Assembly (NCBI GenBank): GCA_003612395.1
Contig: RAYQ01000001.1
Location: 186,001-250,000 of the forward strand
Direction of reading: 5' to 3'
Source: Parablautia intestinalis
Lineage (GTDB): Bacteria > Bacillota > Clostridia > Lachnospirales > Lachnospiraceae
DNA length: 64,000 nt
Position numbers and translations under genes: made by a program. Under the pieces are notes generated by a model. The model was not told the DNA's origin and did not search any database. It saw only the letters and a program-made list of their open reading frames with translations. Positions 28,462 through 37,750 of this stretch are shown here, piece by piece; positions within the stretch are counted from its first letter, which is position 1, and each line of letters opens with the position of its first letter.

Positions 28462-29124
28462 CTAGAACAATCCTAATATAGAAGCAATTGTTACAGCCAA
28501 GTTGGCAATCGTCACAGCCATTGTAATAATCATAAATGGCAGCATCACTTTGCTGTTTTCAGCTGTTTTTATCTGTTCTTCCTTAAGCTCCGCGGTCTGC
28601 TTTTTCAGCTCCTCGATCATGGATGCCTGTACATTCCGGTAAACTTTTACATTATCCGTATGCATGTAATCTTCCATATTTGTAAATCTGCCTTCAAGTT
28701 TTTCCTGCAGACTGTTCATGCTTTCATTCATCTCTGCACTGGTCTTTTCCAGTGCCTCAGAGTTTTCTTTAATCTCTGAAATTTTAGCAAGGCTCTCATT
28801 TAAAAGCTGGTTAATGCCCGCTATGGAGATATCGGAGGTTTCCTTGATTTTTGATACGGATACTGCCTCCACCTCCCCTGCCGTATGGTCAAGCGTATCA
28901 TTTGCTTTCTTTGCCAGCTCGTGTACGCCCTGGGCGCTTTCAATATTTTTCAGATTAAGTTTCCGCATTTCCTGCAGGCAGACATCATATTTTTCCATCT
29001 GCTCTTTAAACAGTGTCAACTGTTTTTCAAGATTTTCAAGGGCAGCCGCGTCAGCTGCAGCATTGGCTTTAATAATTTCCTGGGGATTTAATTTTTGTGC
29101 AACCTTATCCATAAAATTGTCCAT
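28462..29124 (-). CDS. coiled-coil protein with C-terminal membrane anchor
   Basis: The ATG at 29124 is preceded by GGAGG; the frame extends ten codons upstream without support. The 220-residue protein begins 'MDNFMDKVAQKLNPQEII', then has about 160 residues of heptad-rich, Glu/Lys/Leu-rich helix, and ends with one transmembrane segment ('MLPFMIITMAVTIANLAVTI'). The layout is that of a tail-anchored coiled coil, with most of the protein in the cytoplasm. I do not recognise a family. It stands alone. Confidence 0.75.
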   Translation of the reverse strand: MDNFMDKVAQKLNPQEIIKANAAADAAALENLEKQLTLFKEQMEKYDVCLQEMRKLNLKNIESAQGVHELAKKANDTLDHTAGEVEAVSVSKIKETSDISIAGINQLLNESLAKISEIKENSEALEKTSAEMNESMNSLQEKLEGRFTNMEDYMHTDNVKVYRNVQASMIEELKKQTAELKEEQIKTAENSKVMLPFMIITMAVTIANLAVTIASILGLF

Positions 29125-29600
29125 CACTTTTCCTCCGGCGGTATACAAATCCATTTATCATAAATTAACATCATCTTTCTTTTGTATCTTATCATGTTTA
29201 TTTCATTTTTACAATAAAGTCAATTCCTTATTCCTGCAAAATATTTTGTATACGCCTCCGTATAGCGACGGCCGGAAATTACTCCCCCAAAAGCCGTCAT
29301 ATTTTGTATATTTTGTATATTTTCAATGTGTTTTCATTTCTATCGTTGTAAAAATTAACGTTAATTTCATTTCTTGTTCATAGTTTGTTCATAATTCCAC
29401 TGTATACTATAACTATATCAGGCAAGTGAGTGTACTACTTTAAAACACAAATAGATAAATTTTTTCATAATAGCCCAGGCACAGAAATGTGTCTGGGCAC
29501 TCCTCATTTTATAGTGTATCTTTTTACCAAAATCATACCCGTCAGAAAGAGCATCAGGCCATTGAGCCGGTTATGAAAGAAACGCTATAACTCCACACAG
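29125..29600. other. non-coding stretch with a hairpin and a gene remnant
   Basis: This 475-base gap contains GACGGC/GCCGTC (about 29267-29298), short ATTTTGTAT tandem repeats (about 29302-29322) and an 11-bp perfect stem GCCCAGGCACA/TGTGTCTGGGC (29473-29498). On the minus strand at about 29514-29567 the frame 'NGLMLFLTGMILVKRYTIK' looks like the end of a LysE-type exporter, without any upstream part. No intact gene is seen. Confidence 0.4.
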
Positions 29601-29601
29601 C

Positions 29602-29632
29602 AAAACAGCCCGGAAACCATCGGGCTGTTTTT
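29602..29632 (-). terminator. terminator of the small alarmone synthetase gene
   Basis: AAAACAGCCCG (29602-29612) and CGGGCTGTTTT (29621-29631) form an 11-bp perfect stem whose outer A-T pairs overlap the stop codon of the gene at 29631. On the minus strand the stem ends in TTTTGCTG. The symmetric A/T flanks make it usable on both strands. Confidence 0.8.
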
Positions 29633-30272
29633 AATCGTTCTTACGTCCAATATTGCGTACCTCTTCATTTAAGGACAGCATTTTCGCATCAAGTTCGGCT
29701 ACCATTCTGGCACAGTCTATTAATTCATTTTTAATGTGAGCGGGAGCGTTCCCTTCAAATTTATAATGAATCTTATGTTCTAAGCTTGCCCAGAAATCCA
29801 TGGCTACCGTACGAATTTGAATTTCAACCTTTGCATCAATAATCCGGTCAGACAAATATACCGGAACCGTCACCAGCATATGGTAGCTCTTATACCCGCT
29901 GGGCTTTGGATTCACAATATAGTCTTTAATAGAAATCACTCTGATATCGCTTTGGTTTCTGATCATATCCGCAATCCGGTAAATATCTGATGTAAAAGAG
30001 CAGATTACCCGAATCCCCGCAATATCATTCACATACTGTACCATATTTTGAATCGTAGATTCGTATCCGTGCCTTCGCAGTTTTTTTACAATACTTTCGG
30101 ATGTTTTAATTCTTGACTTGATATGCTCAATGGGATTGTACCTGTGTACATGTTGAAATTCATCATTCAATATCTCCAGCTTAGTGGAAATCTGCTTAAG
30201 CGCAGAATTGTAAACCAAGGTAACCTCCATCCAGCTTTCAATGTCGCTGTCGCGCTCCACCTTTAATTCCAT
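29631..30272 (-). CDS. small alarmone synthetase, RelQ/YjbM-like (p)ppGpp synthetase
   Basis: A 213-residue single-domain GTP pyrophosphokinase with no HD hydrolase domain, so it should make (p)ppGpp but not degrade it. The synthetase core is clear: 'IKSRIKTSESIVKKLRRHGY', 'VQYVNDIAGIRVICSFTSDI', 'YIVNPKPSGYKSYHMLVTVP' and 'KVEIQIRTVAMDFWASLEH'. The last is the conserved EhQIRT-type strand. The C-terminal helix is the tetramerising type seen in RelQ. Single gene. Confidence 0.9.
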   Translation of the reverse strand: MELKVERDSDIESWMEVTLVYNSALKQISTKLEILNDEFQHVHRYNPIEHIKSRIKTSESIVKKLRRHGYESTIQNMVQYVNDIAGIRVICSFTSDIYRIADMIRNQSDIRVISIKDYIVNPKPSGYKSYHMLVTVPVYLSDRIIDAKVEIQIRTVAMDFWASLEHKIHYKFEGNAPAHIKNELIDCARMVAELDAKMLSLNEEVRNIGRKND

Positions 30273-30472
30273 TTACTCACCGCCCCATTTATGTAATTTT
30301 TCCCGCAAACAGTAAGCCAGATGCCTGCGGAACAGACCTTTGCCAAATACCGCATTTAATTACCATCTTATCACTGTTTAATTATTTATATCTTATCATA
30401 CTTTATGCAGAAATGTACATATCTGACAAAAATTTTATATTTATTTAATCTTTATTGTGAGATTTCATGAGG

Positions 30473-30501
30473 TTGAGAAGCCCGCCTTCTTTTGCTATAA
30501 T
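30473..30501 (+). promoter_or_regulatory. sigma-A promoter for 30572-31203
   Basis: TTGAGA and TATAAT are separated by 17 bases. The predicted start of transcription is near 30508, about 65 bases before the first gene. Confidence 0.8.
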
Positions 30502-30571
30502 AAATATTAATTAGCAAAGCGTGTCTGATGTATCTTATAGGAAACAATTTTTAGTAAATAAGGAGGACCTC

Positions 30572-30838
30572 ATGTTTCGTTTATGGGCAAAAATCTTCAA
30601 AGACAACCACCTGCTTCGGGATACCGTTATCTGTGATGACAGTGCAGATACGCGAACCCATAAGGTGTTTCATGCAATAGACGAAATATGTTCTCAGTTT
30701 GACCTGGGCAAACCTATCTGGTTAGACGTCACTGTTTCAGATTTTAGGCGGCATGACAAGGCCCGGTTTTACCATGATAATTTTATAGAAGCCATAGATT
30801 TTGACTATCTGGAAATTCATGTCATCGAGGAAGATTAA
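30572..30838 (+). CDS. hypothetical protein, 88 residues
   Basis: AAGGAGG lies before the ATG at 30572 (MFRLWAKIFKDNHLLRDT); the frame extends 17 codons further into the promoter-proximal leader without support. The protein is small, soluble and acidic at its end ('LEIHVIEED'), with a Trp-rich middle. It has no signal peptide, membrane segment or known motif. It shares a promoter with the monooxygenase-like gene 32 bases downstream. Confidence 0.7.
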   Translation: MFRLWAKIFKDNHLLRDTVICDDSADTRTHKVFHAIDEICSQFDLGKPIWLDVTVSDFRRHDKARFYHDNFIEAIDFDYLEIHVIEED

Positions 30839-30870
30839 TATCCAAAAAGCCAAAAGGAGAGGAAGGTAAT

Positions 30871-31203
30871 ATGGCTATTACAGTAAACATTTATTACAGC
30901 GGCAAAAATGGAAACGCCAGAAAATTTGCACAGGAAATGGTTGCCACCGGAACCGTCAGCTCCATCCGGGCGGAAGATGGTAACATCAGGTACGAATATT
31001 TTTATCCGATGGATGACCCGGAAACCGTTCTCTTAATTGACAGCTGGAAAGACCAGCATTCCATTGACGTACATCATGCTTCCCCTATGATGTCACAAAT
31101 TACCATGCTTCGGGAAAAGTACGATTTACACATGAGGGTAGAGCGGTATCTGTCTGATGAGGCCGGTATCCCTGCGGTGGATAAAGCATTTATAAAGGAA
31201 TAA
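30871..31203 (+). CDS. antibiotic biosynthesis monooxygenase (ABM)-domain protein
   Basis: A 110-residue ferredoxin-like dimeric barrel protein. 'FAQEMVATGTVSSIRAEDGN', 'RYEYFYPMDDPETVLLIDSW', and 'HHASPMMSQI' match the ABM pattern of YgiN/heme-degrading relatives. The substrate cannot be assigned; in anaerobes such proteins are often linked to quinone handling. GGAGAGGAAGG precedes the ATG. Confidence 0.8.
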   Translation: MAITVNIYYSGKNGNARKFAQEMVATGTVSSIRAEDGNIRYEYFYPMDDPETVLLIDSWKDQHSIDVHHASPMMSQITMLREKYDLHMRVERYLSDEAGIPAVDKAFIKE

Positions 31204-31217
31204 TCTTTTATCCTTTT

Positions 31218-31325
31218 TTACATCATCGTATCATCTCTAAGCACCTGCGCGGGGCTTATTTTGCGCACATTTCTCCATGCCAGATAGCATGCGAAGGCCA
31301 CAGACCCCAAAGCAGGCAGGAATTC
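31218..31325 (-). pseudogene. C-terminal remnant of an FtsX-family permease
   Basis: The last 34 codons before the stop read 'ALGSVAFACYLAWRNVRKIS' then 'PAQVLRDDTMM'. That is the final transmembrane helix and the 'R-x-R-x-I-S-P-A' tail of an FtsX/MacB-type ABC permease. The rest of the gene is gone; the frame upstream is unrelated and runs into the promoter of the next gene. Confidence 0.6.
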
Positions 31326-31367
31326 AGTCGTCCCCCTCTTTCGTTCTATAAAAACGCAAAAAACAAA

Positions 31368-31396
31368 TTGAGATATACCTGCAAATCGCTTATAAT
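31368..31396 (+). promoter_or_regulatory. sigma-A promoter for the cytidylate-kinase-like gene
   Basis: TTGAGA and TATAAT are separated by exactly 17 bases, about 36 bases before the ATG at 31432. Confidence 0.85.
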
Positions 31397-31431
31397 GTAA
31401 GAAGGCAGATAGCAGAAAGGGGGATGTATTT

Positions 31432-32031
31432 ATGTATAATATCATAACAATCGAACGGCGTTATGCCAGTGGGGGAAATGAGATCGGAAAACGGCTGGCG
31501 CAGGCGCTGGGATATAAACTTTATGATCACAATATCCTGTTGGAAGCGGCGCAAAGGCTTGACATACCTTTTTTTAAGATTGAATCGCTTGAGGAGAGCA
31601 GTTCGGGCAATGTCCTTTTAAACCTGTCAAGAACTCCTCTGGGCGGGCTTTCCGGCAATAAAGATCTGCCCCTGGCAGATAAACTTTTTCTCGAGGAGAA
31701 ACGTATCATTGAAGAGGCAGCCGAAGAAGGAAATTGTGTGATCGTGGGAAGGGCATCCGGATATATTTTAAGGGAAAAAGAAAACAGCCTGCGGGTATTT
31801 ATCTATGCCGACCACGATAAGAGAGTACAAAGGGCCATAGAGCGGGAAGGCATCCAAAAGGCCGAGGCAGAAAATGCCCTGAAAAAGAATGATAAGAGAA
31901 GAAGAAACTTCTACAATTCTCTCACCAACCAGGAATGGAGCGACCCAAAATGTTATGAAATGTACCTGAACGCCGGAAAGTTAGGACTTGATCTCTGCAT
32001 CAGGCTTTTGATGGAAGCCGCGAAAGGCTAG
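31432..32031 (+). CDS. cytidylate kinase-like family protein
   Basis: A 199-residue P-loop kinase-like protein. The N-terminal 'ITIERRYASGGNEIGKRLAQ' stands where cytidylate kinase has its P-loop, and 'CVIVGRASGYIL' and 'RVFIYADHDKRVQRAIEREG' are typical of this branch (the AAK-like 'cytidylate kinase-like' family common in Lachnospiraceae). It lacks the standard CMP-binding insert, so true CMP kinase activity is doubtful. It has its own promoter and terminator. Confidence 0.85.
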   Translation: MYNIITIERRYASGGNEIGKRLAQALGYKLYDHNILLEAAQRLDIPFFKIESLEESSSGNVLLNLSRTPLGGLSGNKDLPLADKLFLEEKRIIEEAAEEGNCVIVGRASGYILREKENSLRVFIYADHDKRVQRAIEREGIQKAEAENALKKNDKRRRNFYNSLTNQEWSDPKCYEMYLNAGKLGLDLCIRLLMEAAKG

Positions 32032-32053
32032 TGTTCCGTTCATATGCTGAAAG

Positions 32054-32110
32054 GAGCTGCCCAAAAGTAACTGTTATCACAAGATTACTTTTTGGCAGCT
32101 CTTTTCTTTC
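32054..32110 (+). terminator. terminator of the cytidylate-kinase-like gene
   Basis: GAGCTGCCCAAAAGTAA (32054-32070) pairs with TTACTTTTTGGCAGCTC (32085-32101), with one mismatch, followed by TTTTCTTTC on the plus strand. The converging permease gene ends just after it. Confidence 0.85.
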
Positions 32111-32111
32111 G

Positions 32112-34490
32112 TTACAGCTCGCTAATAGTTTCCGTTACCGCCATCTCCCGTATCCGTTTGGAAGGAGCCCATACTGCAGCCAGGGCTGCCGCGAAAACAA
32201 ACAATAAAATAATCAAAACAGGTATTACCGGCACCGTCCATGTAAAGTATGGGAAGTGGGCAGTCACCAGTTTATCATACAAAAGCCTGCTAAGGGGTAG
32301 TCCTGCCCCGCAGCCTGCAATGCATCCCGTTATGGCATAGACGGCTGTCTCGGCGGCAATCATCCCGGTAAGCTGCCGGCCATCCATTCCCACAGCCCGC
32401 ATAACGCCATACTGTCTTATTCTGGCAGATACGCTCATGGAAATACTGTTGACAATATTCAGCACGGTAATCAAAGCAATGATGGACAAAAATCCATAGA
32501 CAAACAGTTCAAAGACAAAACGGGTACTTTGATCCGCCTCCTCCCGCCGATCGGAATACTCGTATCTGCCCCGGACCAAATCATGAATGGCCTCAGCGTC
32601 TTCATCGGTTGAGCCCGGTGCCATCTGGACACAGACAATATCATAGTTAACTTCCTTCGTAAGCCGTATAAAGGTTTCCCTGGAACAGATTAAAATCACA
32701 TCGCCATCGGTACGCCCATTATTGGAAAAGGGATTAGAAGTCATCATCCCGGTAATCTTTACCGTACTTCCGCTCAGGCTTACCGTATCTCCCACATTAA
32801 GCGGAACGTCTTTATCCCAGATGCACAGTACACAGCCCTGATCGCCATAGACCGTTTGAAGGTCTCCGCCTTTACGCATATCTCCGTCCTTCGGTATCCA
32901 GTCAAGCTGAATATCGTCATAAGAAATAATATCAGCCGCATCCCTGTCCACCTCTGCGCTAAACTGCGCCGGGACGGCAGCGGCATACTGCCTTCCAAAG
33001 ACCCTCTTAACGCCATTCATTCCCCGGATCTCCTCTGTCAAATCAGGGGCAATCCGCTCCCCTCCATCCATAACCGATATATCAATATCCGCACTGTAAG
33101 ACTTTATGGGCAGCATAATATCAAAAAGCTCTGTCAGAACGCAAAAGCAAAGAAACAGGATGATGCTTAAGGCAAAGGACCCTGCTATGAGGAACAGGCT
33201 TCTTTTTGACGATAACGCATGCGAAGCGCCCAGAGCCGTTTCGATTTTCATCACTTTCGTGTTAGCCCGATGCTTTTTTTGTTTTCCGTCATCTCCAATG
33301 CCGGATACTGCGGCGGCAGGAGAAACCTTTGCGGCCTTTTTGGCCGGAGCCCGGGCTGCAAGCAGTACCGTCAGAATACCCACCACAGCGCCGCTTATGA
33401 TTCCAACAGGGCTTAAACGGATGGCTGTCATACCTGTAAACTCACCGCCCACAAAATACTGCAGAAGAAAAACCAGGATCCATGTAGCCGCCGTGCCTAA
33501 AATAATGCCGCCCGGTACAGCGGTTTTACACCAGTTCAGGGCCTCCAGCTCCACAAAAAGAATCACCTGCTTTTTGCTCATGCCGATACACCGCATCATA
33601 CCAAAGAACTGTGTCCGCTGAGCGATGGCGCTGCTAAGGCTCCCTGAGATCATCAGCACCCCTGCCAGCAAAACAAAAAGGCTCAGTAAAATAATAGGCG
33701 CATAGATATTTTTTGCCGTCCGGTTTTCACTGGCTCCTGCCGCTGCTAAAAGAATCATATGCTCATTTATTTTTGCTTCCGGAAACTGCTCTTTTATCCC
33801 GGCAAGAGTGCGCTTTATCCTTGCCTTAGCGCTAAACTGCACATAATAAGCAGGATTCCCCCTGTCCCCATTTGCGGAAAGAATTTCGCGGAAAGAATTC
33901 ACATGCAAAAACATGCCCACCTGTTCGCCCTTTACCAGCAGTGCCGTGGTTTCGCCAACGCCGCTGTCTGTGGCATAGTGGCTGTCGCCGCTGCGAAATC
34001 CGGTAATCAGAAAGCGATAGTTTCCGGCAGGGGATTTAAGAGTCACAGTGTCCCCCTCCGAAACCCCCAGCAGTGCCCTGGCGTTGGGGGTAAGAATGGC
34101 CTCCCCTTCCTTCAGGCTGGCGTCCTGCGGGAAATACGTCATAATATCCGTCCGGAAGGGCTCCTCCACACCGCACAGCACCGTTTGGATGCCGTCAATG
34201 GTATAATCCCTGTCTTTGTCCATATTTACCATATCAAACCAGGAAGCTGCCGCCACGTCAGGGCGTCCGGCTATGAAGGCTGCTTCTTCCTCTGAAATGT
34301 TTTCCAGATTAATATGCCAGTTTCCGCCATGTTTCCTGACATTATCCGTTTCGGCCCGGACGAGCATATCCCCTATGCTGAAAATACCCGTCACCAAAAA
34401 CACGGCAAAGATAATGCACGAAAGGGTCATACGGTTCTGCCTCCTGCGCACTTTCGCGGAGATGGGAATCAGACCAAGATAACTTTTCAT
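32112..34490 (-). CDS. FtsX/MacB-type ABC transporter permease
   Basis: A 792-residue permease; the ATG at 34490 overlaps the ATPase stop (ATGA). It has the duplicated FtsX layout: a first transmembrane helix at about 25-48, an extracellular domain, three helices (about 265-380), a cytoplasmic linker ('PAKKAAKVSPAAAV'), then a second helix-domain-three helices set. The end 'WAPSKRIREMAVTETISEL' is typical. It lacks the single large loop of BceB. Such pumps usually export or sense peptides, lipids or antibiotics. It is the last gene of the cassette. Confidence 0.9.
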   Translation of the reverse strand: MKSYLGLIPISAKVRRRQNRMTLSCIIFAVFLVTGIFSIGDMLVRAETDNVRKHGGNWHINLENISEEEAAFIAGRPDVAAASWFDMVNMDKDRDYTIDGIQTVLCGVEEPFRTDIMTYFPQDASLKEGEAILTPNARALLGVSEGDTVTLKSPAGNYRFLITGFRSGDSHYATDSGVGETTALLVKGEQVGMFLHVNSFREILSANGDRGNPAYYVQFSAKARIKRTLAGIKEQFPEAKINEHMILLAAAGASENRTAKNIYAPIILLSLFVLLAGVLMISGSLSSAIAQRTQFFGMMRCIGMSKKQVILFVELEALNWCKTAVPGGIILGTAATWILVFLLQYFVGGEFTGMTAIRLSPVGIISGAVVGILTVLLAARAPAKKAAKVSPAAAVSGIGDDGKQKKHRANTKVMKIETALGASHALSSKRSLFLIAGSFALSIILFLCFCVLTELFDIMLPIKSYSADIDISVMDGGERIAPDLTEEIRGMNGVKRVFGRQYAAAVPAQFSAEVDRDAADIISYDDIQLDWIPKDGDMRKGGDLQTVYGDQGCVLCIWDKDVPLNVGDTVSLSGSTVKITGMMTSNPFSNNGRTDGDVILICSRETFIRLTKEVNYDIVCVQMAPGSTDEDAEAIHDLVRGRYEYSDRREEADQSTRFVFELFVYGFLSIIALITVLNIVNSISMSVSARIRQYGVMRAVGMDGRQLTGMIAAETAVYAITGCIAGCGAGLPLSRLLYDKLVTAHFPYFTWTVPVIPVLIILLFVFAAALAAVWAPSKRIREMAVTETISEL

Positions 34491-35185
34491 TGCGCCTCCC
34501 CTCCTTCCCTGCATCCTCCAAGGTCAGAGAGTATGCCGTCTGAAACCTTTAAAACCCGATCCGCCGTGTGGGCAATCGCCGGATTGTGGGTGATCATGAT
34601 GACTGTCTGTTCGTACCTGCGGGCTGTTTCCTTCAGCAGGGCAAGAACCTCACTGCTGTTTTGCGAATCCAGATTTCCGGTTGGTTCGTCAGCCAGTACA
34701 AGGCAGGGCCGTGTCATCAGCGCCCGCCCGATGGCCACCCTCTGCTGCTGTCCTCCGGAGAGCTGACCGGGCAGATGTCTGCGCCGTTTTTCCAAACCCA
34801 GGGCATCCAGCAGCTCATTTAAATATTTCCTGTCAGGCCTGCGGTGATCTAACAGCAGGGGAAAGATGATATTCTGCTCCACGGACAGCTCCGGGATCAG
34901 GTTAAACGCCTGAAAAACAAATCCGATGTTTCTTCGGCGAAAGATTGTAAGCGCCTTTTCTTTCATGGCAAAAGTGTTGTTTCCATTGATAAAGATCTCT
35001 CCGGAGGTGGGTACATCCAGTGCACCAATCATATTAAGCAGTGTGCTCTTTCCGGATCCGGACTCTCCCACAACAGCCACAAATTCCCCCTTCTGAACGC
35101 TAAAGCTCACATTCTTTAAGGCGTGTACCGCATTCTCGCCGCTGCCATAAATTTTTGTAATATGTTTTACCTGCAACAAGTCCAT
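34487..35185 (-). CDS. ABC transporter ATP-binding protein (MacB/LolD type)
   Basis: The start at 35185 (MDLLQVKHITKIYGSG) is preferred; an earlier ATG lies across the ribosome binding site. The 232-residue ATPase has Walker A 'GESGSGKSTLLN', Q-loop 'GFVFQAFNLIPELS', signature 'LSGGQQQRVAIGRAL', Walker B 'LVLADEPTGNLDSQ' and a switch His in 'VIMITHNPAIA'. All motifs are intact. It pairs with the FtsX permease downstream and lies about 97 bases after the sensor kinase. Confidence 0.95.
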   Translation of the reverse strand: MDLLQVKHITKIYGSGENAVHALKNVSFSVQKGEFVAVVGESGSGKSTLLNMIGALDVPTSGEIFINGNNTFAMKEKALTIFRRRNIGFVFQAFNLIPELSVEQNIIFPLLLDHRRPDRKYLNELLDALGLEKRRRHLPGQLSGGQQQRVAIGRALMTRPCLVLADEPTGNLDSQNSSEVLALLKETARRYEQTVIMITHNPAIAHTADRVLKVSDGILSDLGGCREGGEAQ

Positions 35186-35282
35186 AATGAATCTTATGCT
35201 CCTTTCCATCGTCAGTACGTTTTTGGCAATTGTTACAGCTTATACGGTAACATGCAAACCTTACCGCCATATGAATTCCACA

Positions 35283-36314
35283 TTACAATTTTGTCATATT
35301 AGGAAAGTTGATGGTAAAGACGCTTCCCTGCCCAAGGCGGCTTTGAACCTCAATACTGCCTCTGTGGGCTTCCACCACAGACTTTGCCAAAGGCAGACCA
35401 AGCCCCACTCCCAAAGTGTCTTTGGAAAAGCGGCTGCGATAAAAACGCTTGAAGATATGATAAAGATCCTCCGGGTGAATACCATTTCCCGTATCCTCCA
35501 CAATGATCTGCGTCAGAGCGGGAGACTGATACCACCGGAGCAGAATATGATCTCCCCGGTTCGTATGATCCAGAGCATTCTTTACGAGATTCCCAATGGC
35601 CTCCGTCAGCCATATCCGGTCGCAAAAGAGCATTACCTGCCCGTCCCCTTCCAGCTCAATTACTTTTTCCTCCTCAAAGGCCCGGGTAAAATACTGCTGT
35701 CTGATATCTTCCAGCAGTTCAAAAATCTTCTCCATGGATGGCTCCGGCACAATAACCCCTGCATCCAGCCGGGCCATTTTCAAAAGGCTCTGCACCAGTG
35801 TTTCCATTCTGTCAAGCTCCCGTTCCGAAAGGTCTGTAAACTCCCGGACCGTACCGGCGTCCTCCGCTTCCTGTCTGAGAATACCGTTATAGATATTCAG
35901 CGCAGCTATGGGCGTTTTTAGCTGGTGGGAAATATCTGAAATCGTATTCCGAAGAAATTCCTTAGCCCGCCGTTCGCTGTCTGCATGGGCATCTGCAATG
36001 GCCACCAGGGAATTGACCTCATGAAACAGATGGTACATAGCCCCTTCTTCACTGCATGCAATACCGCCCTTTTCCCTGTCCAGAATATACCCGGCAATCT
36101 CTGAGGCTGCATCCTCCAGCTTTTGATCCCGCATTTGAAGATGCCGGTAGCAAAGAATTAAAACCCCGGCAGCCACGCCAAGAGAAGACGCCGTAAAAAA
36201 GAGCATTGCATTTTCAGGATACGGGATAAGCAGTATGGCGGCCGCAACGGGAAGCACCGTCACACACAGTAATATCTCAATAAAAAATGTTTTATTTCCG
36301 GTCAGGGTTGCCAT
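35283..36314 (-). CDS. sensor histidine kinase
   Basis: The ATG at 36314 (MATLTGNKTFF) follows GGAGG and lies 23 bases inside the regulator gene. The 343-residue protein has two close transmembrane helices (about 10-60) with almost no outside loop, a layout seen in intramembrane-sensing kinases that learn of a drug from their transporter. The phospho-acceptor His is in 'DISHQLKTPIAALNIY'; the N box 'NLVKNALDHT' and G boxes 'VEDTGNGI' and 'GVGLGLPLA' are intact. Confidence 0.93.
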   Translation of the reverse strand: MATLTGNKTFFIEILLCVTVLPVAAAILLIPYPENAMLFFTASSLGVAAGVLILCYRHLQMRDQKLEDAASEIAGYILDREKGGIACSEEGAMYHLFHEVNSLVAIADAHADSERRAKEFLRNTISDISHQLKTPIAALNIYNGILRQEAEDAGTVREFTDLSERELDRMETLVQSLLKMARLDAGVIVPEPSMEKIFELLEDIRQQYFTRAFEEEKVIELEGDGQVMLFCDRIWLTEAIGNLVKNALDHTNRGDHILLRWYQSPALTQIIVEDTGNGIHPEDLYHIFKRFYRSRFSKDTLGVGLGLPLAKSVVEAHRGSIEVQSRLGQGSVFTINFPNMTKL

Positions 36315-37005
36315 TGCCTTGTTCCTCCGTATTCCATTTATATCCCATGCGGCGTACTGTGAGGATCTTCGCCGGCCGGCCCGGATCGTCCTCAATTTTG
36401 GTCCGGAGCCGGCGTATATAGACTGCCAGTGTGTTCCCATCCACAAAGTTCCCATTGCAGTCCCACAGCTTTCCCATGATCTGCTCCGGTGAGAGAATTA
36501 CATTGGGATTTTCCATAAAGAGCCGCAAAAGCCGGTACTCTCCCGCTGTAAGCTCCATAGGCGCACCGTCCTTATAAACCCGTCCCTCCAAAATCTTAAG
36601 GCTAATCCCGTTAGAGCACAACTCCCCGTCCGCCTGCTGAAAATGACGGCTTCTGCGCAGCAGGGCTCCAATCCTGGACATCAGAACCGCCAGTTTAAAA
36701 GGTTTCGTGATGTAGTCGTCTCCGCCCATATCCAGGCCCATGATAACGCTGGTTTCCTCATCTGAGGCTGTCAGGAAAATAATGGGAACAGTAGAAGACT
36801 GCCGTACCTTTTCACAGAATGCGAAACCACAGCCGTCCGGAAGGGACACATCCAAAATAAGCAGATCATATATTCTCTCCCGCCACAGACTGTCCGCCTC
36901 TCCAAGTGTGCGGGCGGTAAAAAGTTCATATCCCGCCTTTAAGAGTGCAAAGGAAAGACCGCTTATAAGGCTAAGGTCATCTTCTAACAGCAGTATTTTG
37001 CTCAT
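36292..37005 (-). CDS. OmpR-type response regulator
   Basis: A 237-residue regulator: receiver domain with 'LLEDDLSLI', the phospho-Asp in 'YDLLILDVSLPDG', and 'DDYITKPF', then a winged-helix domain ('LTAGEYRLLRLFMENPNVIL' and 'VYIRRLRTKIEDDP'). The ATG at 37005 (MSKILLLEDD) is used here; a GTG four codons upstream is too close to the GGAGGG site. With the kinase, ATPase and permease it makes a four-gene cassette, probably drug or peptide responsive. Confidence 0.94.
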   Translation of the reverse strand: MSKILLLEDDLSLISGLSFALLKAGYELFTARTLGEADSLWRERIYDLLILDVSLPDGCGFAFCEKVRQSSTVPIIFLTASDEETSVIMGLDMGGDDYITKPFKLAVLMSRIGALLRRSRHFQQADGELCSNGISLKILEGRVYKDGAPMELTAGEYRLLRLFMENPNVILSPEQIMGKLWDCNGNFVDGNTLAVYIRRLRTKIEDDPGRPAKILTVRRMGYKWNTEEQGNGNPDRK

Positions 37006-37031
37006 AGGTACCCCCACTCCCTCCTTTATAA

Positions 37032-37637
37032 TTAAAACAGGCGCAGCTGTTCATAATCCGTTTTTCTCTCAAGCAGGCAGGGTGTTTTATGCAGGAGAGC
37101 TTCTGTCTTTCTGTCATCTGTCATCCACTGTGCAATCTCCTGCCGTTCCAGGATAAGTGGCATTCTGTCATGTACCGGCTCCATGGAGGCATTGGCTGCA
37201 GTCGTGAGGATCACAAAATGTTCCCCGTCCTCATATTGCCTGCTGATTCCCGCCATAAACAGAAGATCAAAATCTTTCCTGTAAAAAGTATTTTTCTCTT
37301 TTTGGGGGTTCCATTCATAGAACCGGGACGCAGGAATTACAATGCGCCTGTGGGCAATACTGTTCCGAAACAGAGGCTTTTCCAACACCGTCTCACATCT
37401 GGCATTAAAAATCAGCTTTTTGCCCGAAAAGCCCGGGAGCCCCCATTGCTGCCACTTACAGCAGACGGAGCCGTCTGCCCCTGAAAGTACCGGCGCATCT
37501 TTGCCGGGACAGATATCTCCTGCTGTAATCCGGCCGGCCGCCTGCAAAGATTCCGCCCTTTTATTTTCATCCATCTGCCGAATCAGCTTTTCAATCTCCC
37601 CCGCAATCTCCTCATCCACATAATATCTGCCGCACAT
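37032..37637 (-). CDS. SOS response-associated peptidase family protein (SRAP/YedK/HMCES)
   Basis: A 201-residue SRAP protein. After Met removal the catalytic Cys2 ('MCGRYYVDEE') forms a thiazolidine link with abasic sites in single-stranded DNA. The start at 37637 is fixed by that Cys and by AAGGAAG. The other marks are 'NARCETVLEKPLFR', 'RRIVIPASRFYEWN' and 'HDRMPLIL'. It lies 26 bases upstream of the regulator and may be co-transcribed with it, though the two have no obvious functional tie. Confidence 0.93.
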   Translation of the reverse strand: MCGRYYVDEEIAGEIEKLIRQMDENKRAESLQAAGRITAGDICPGKDAPVLSGADGSVCCKWQQWGLPGFSGKKLIFNARCETVLEKPLFRNSIAHRRIVIPASRFYEWNPQKEKNTFYRKDFDLLFMAGISRQYEDGEHFVILTTAANASMEPVHDRMPLILERQEIAQWMTDDRKTEALLHKTPCLLERKTDYEQLRLF

Positions 37638-37750
37638 AAAAACATACTTCCTTCCCAGCCTGCAAATTCCTGACAATCCATCTCGTTTCGAAACGTCAAC
37701 TCTTCCGCTTCATTCTTCTTATGTGACCGCCTCATTTACTCCATATGAAG

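Noticed and set aside
31218-31445. A 75-residue intact membrane protein gene
   Set aside because: Only the last 34 codons match an FtsX permease tail; the rest overlaps the promoter of the next gene and has no start signal.
32112-37005. A bacitracin (BceRS-BceAB) module
   Set aside because: The gene types are similar, but the permease has the duplicated FtsX layout without the large BceB loop, so the name would be too specific.
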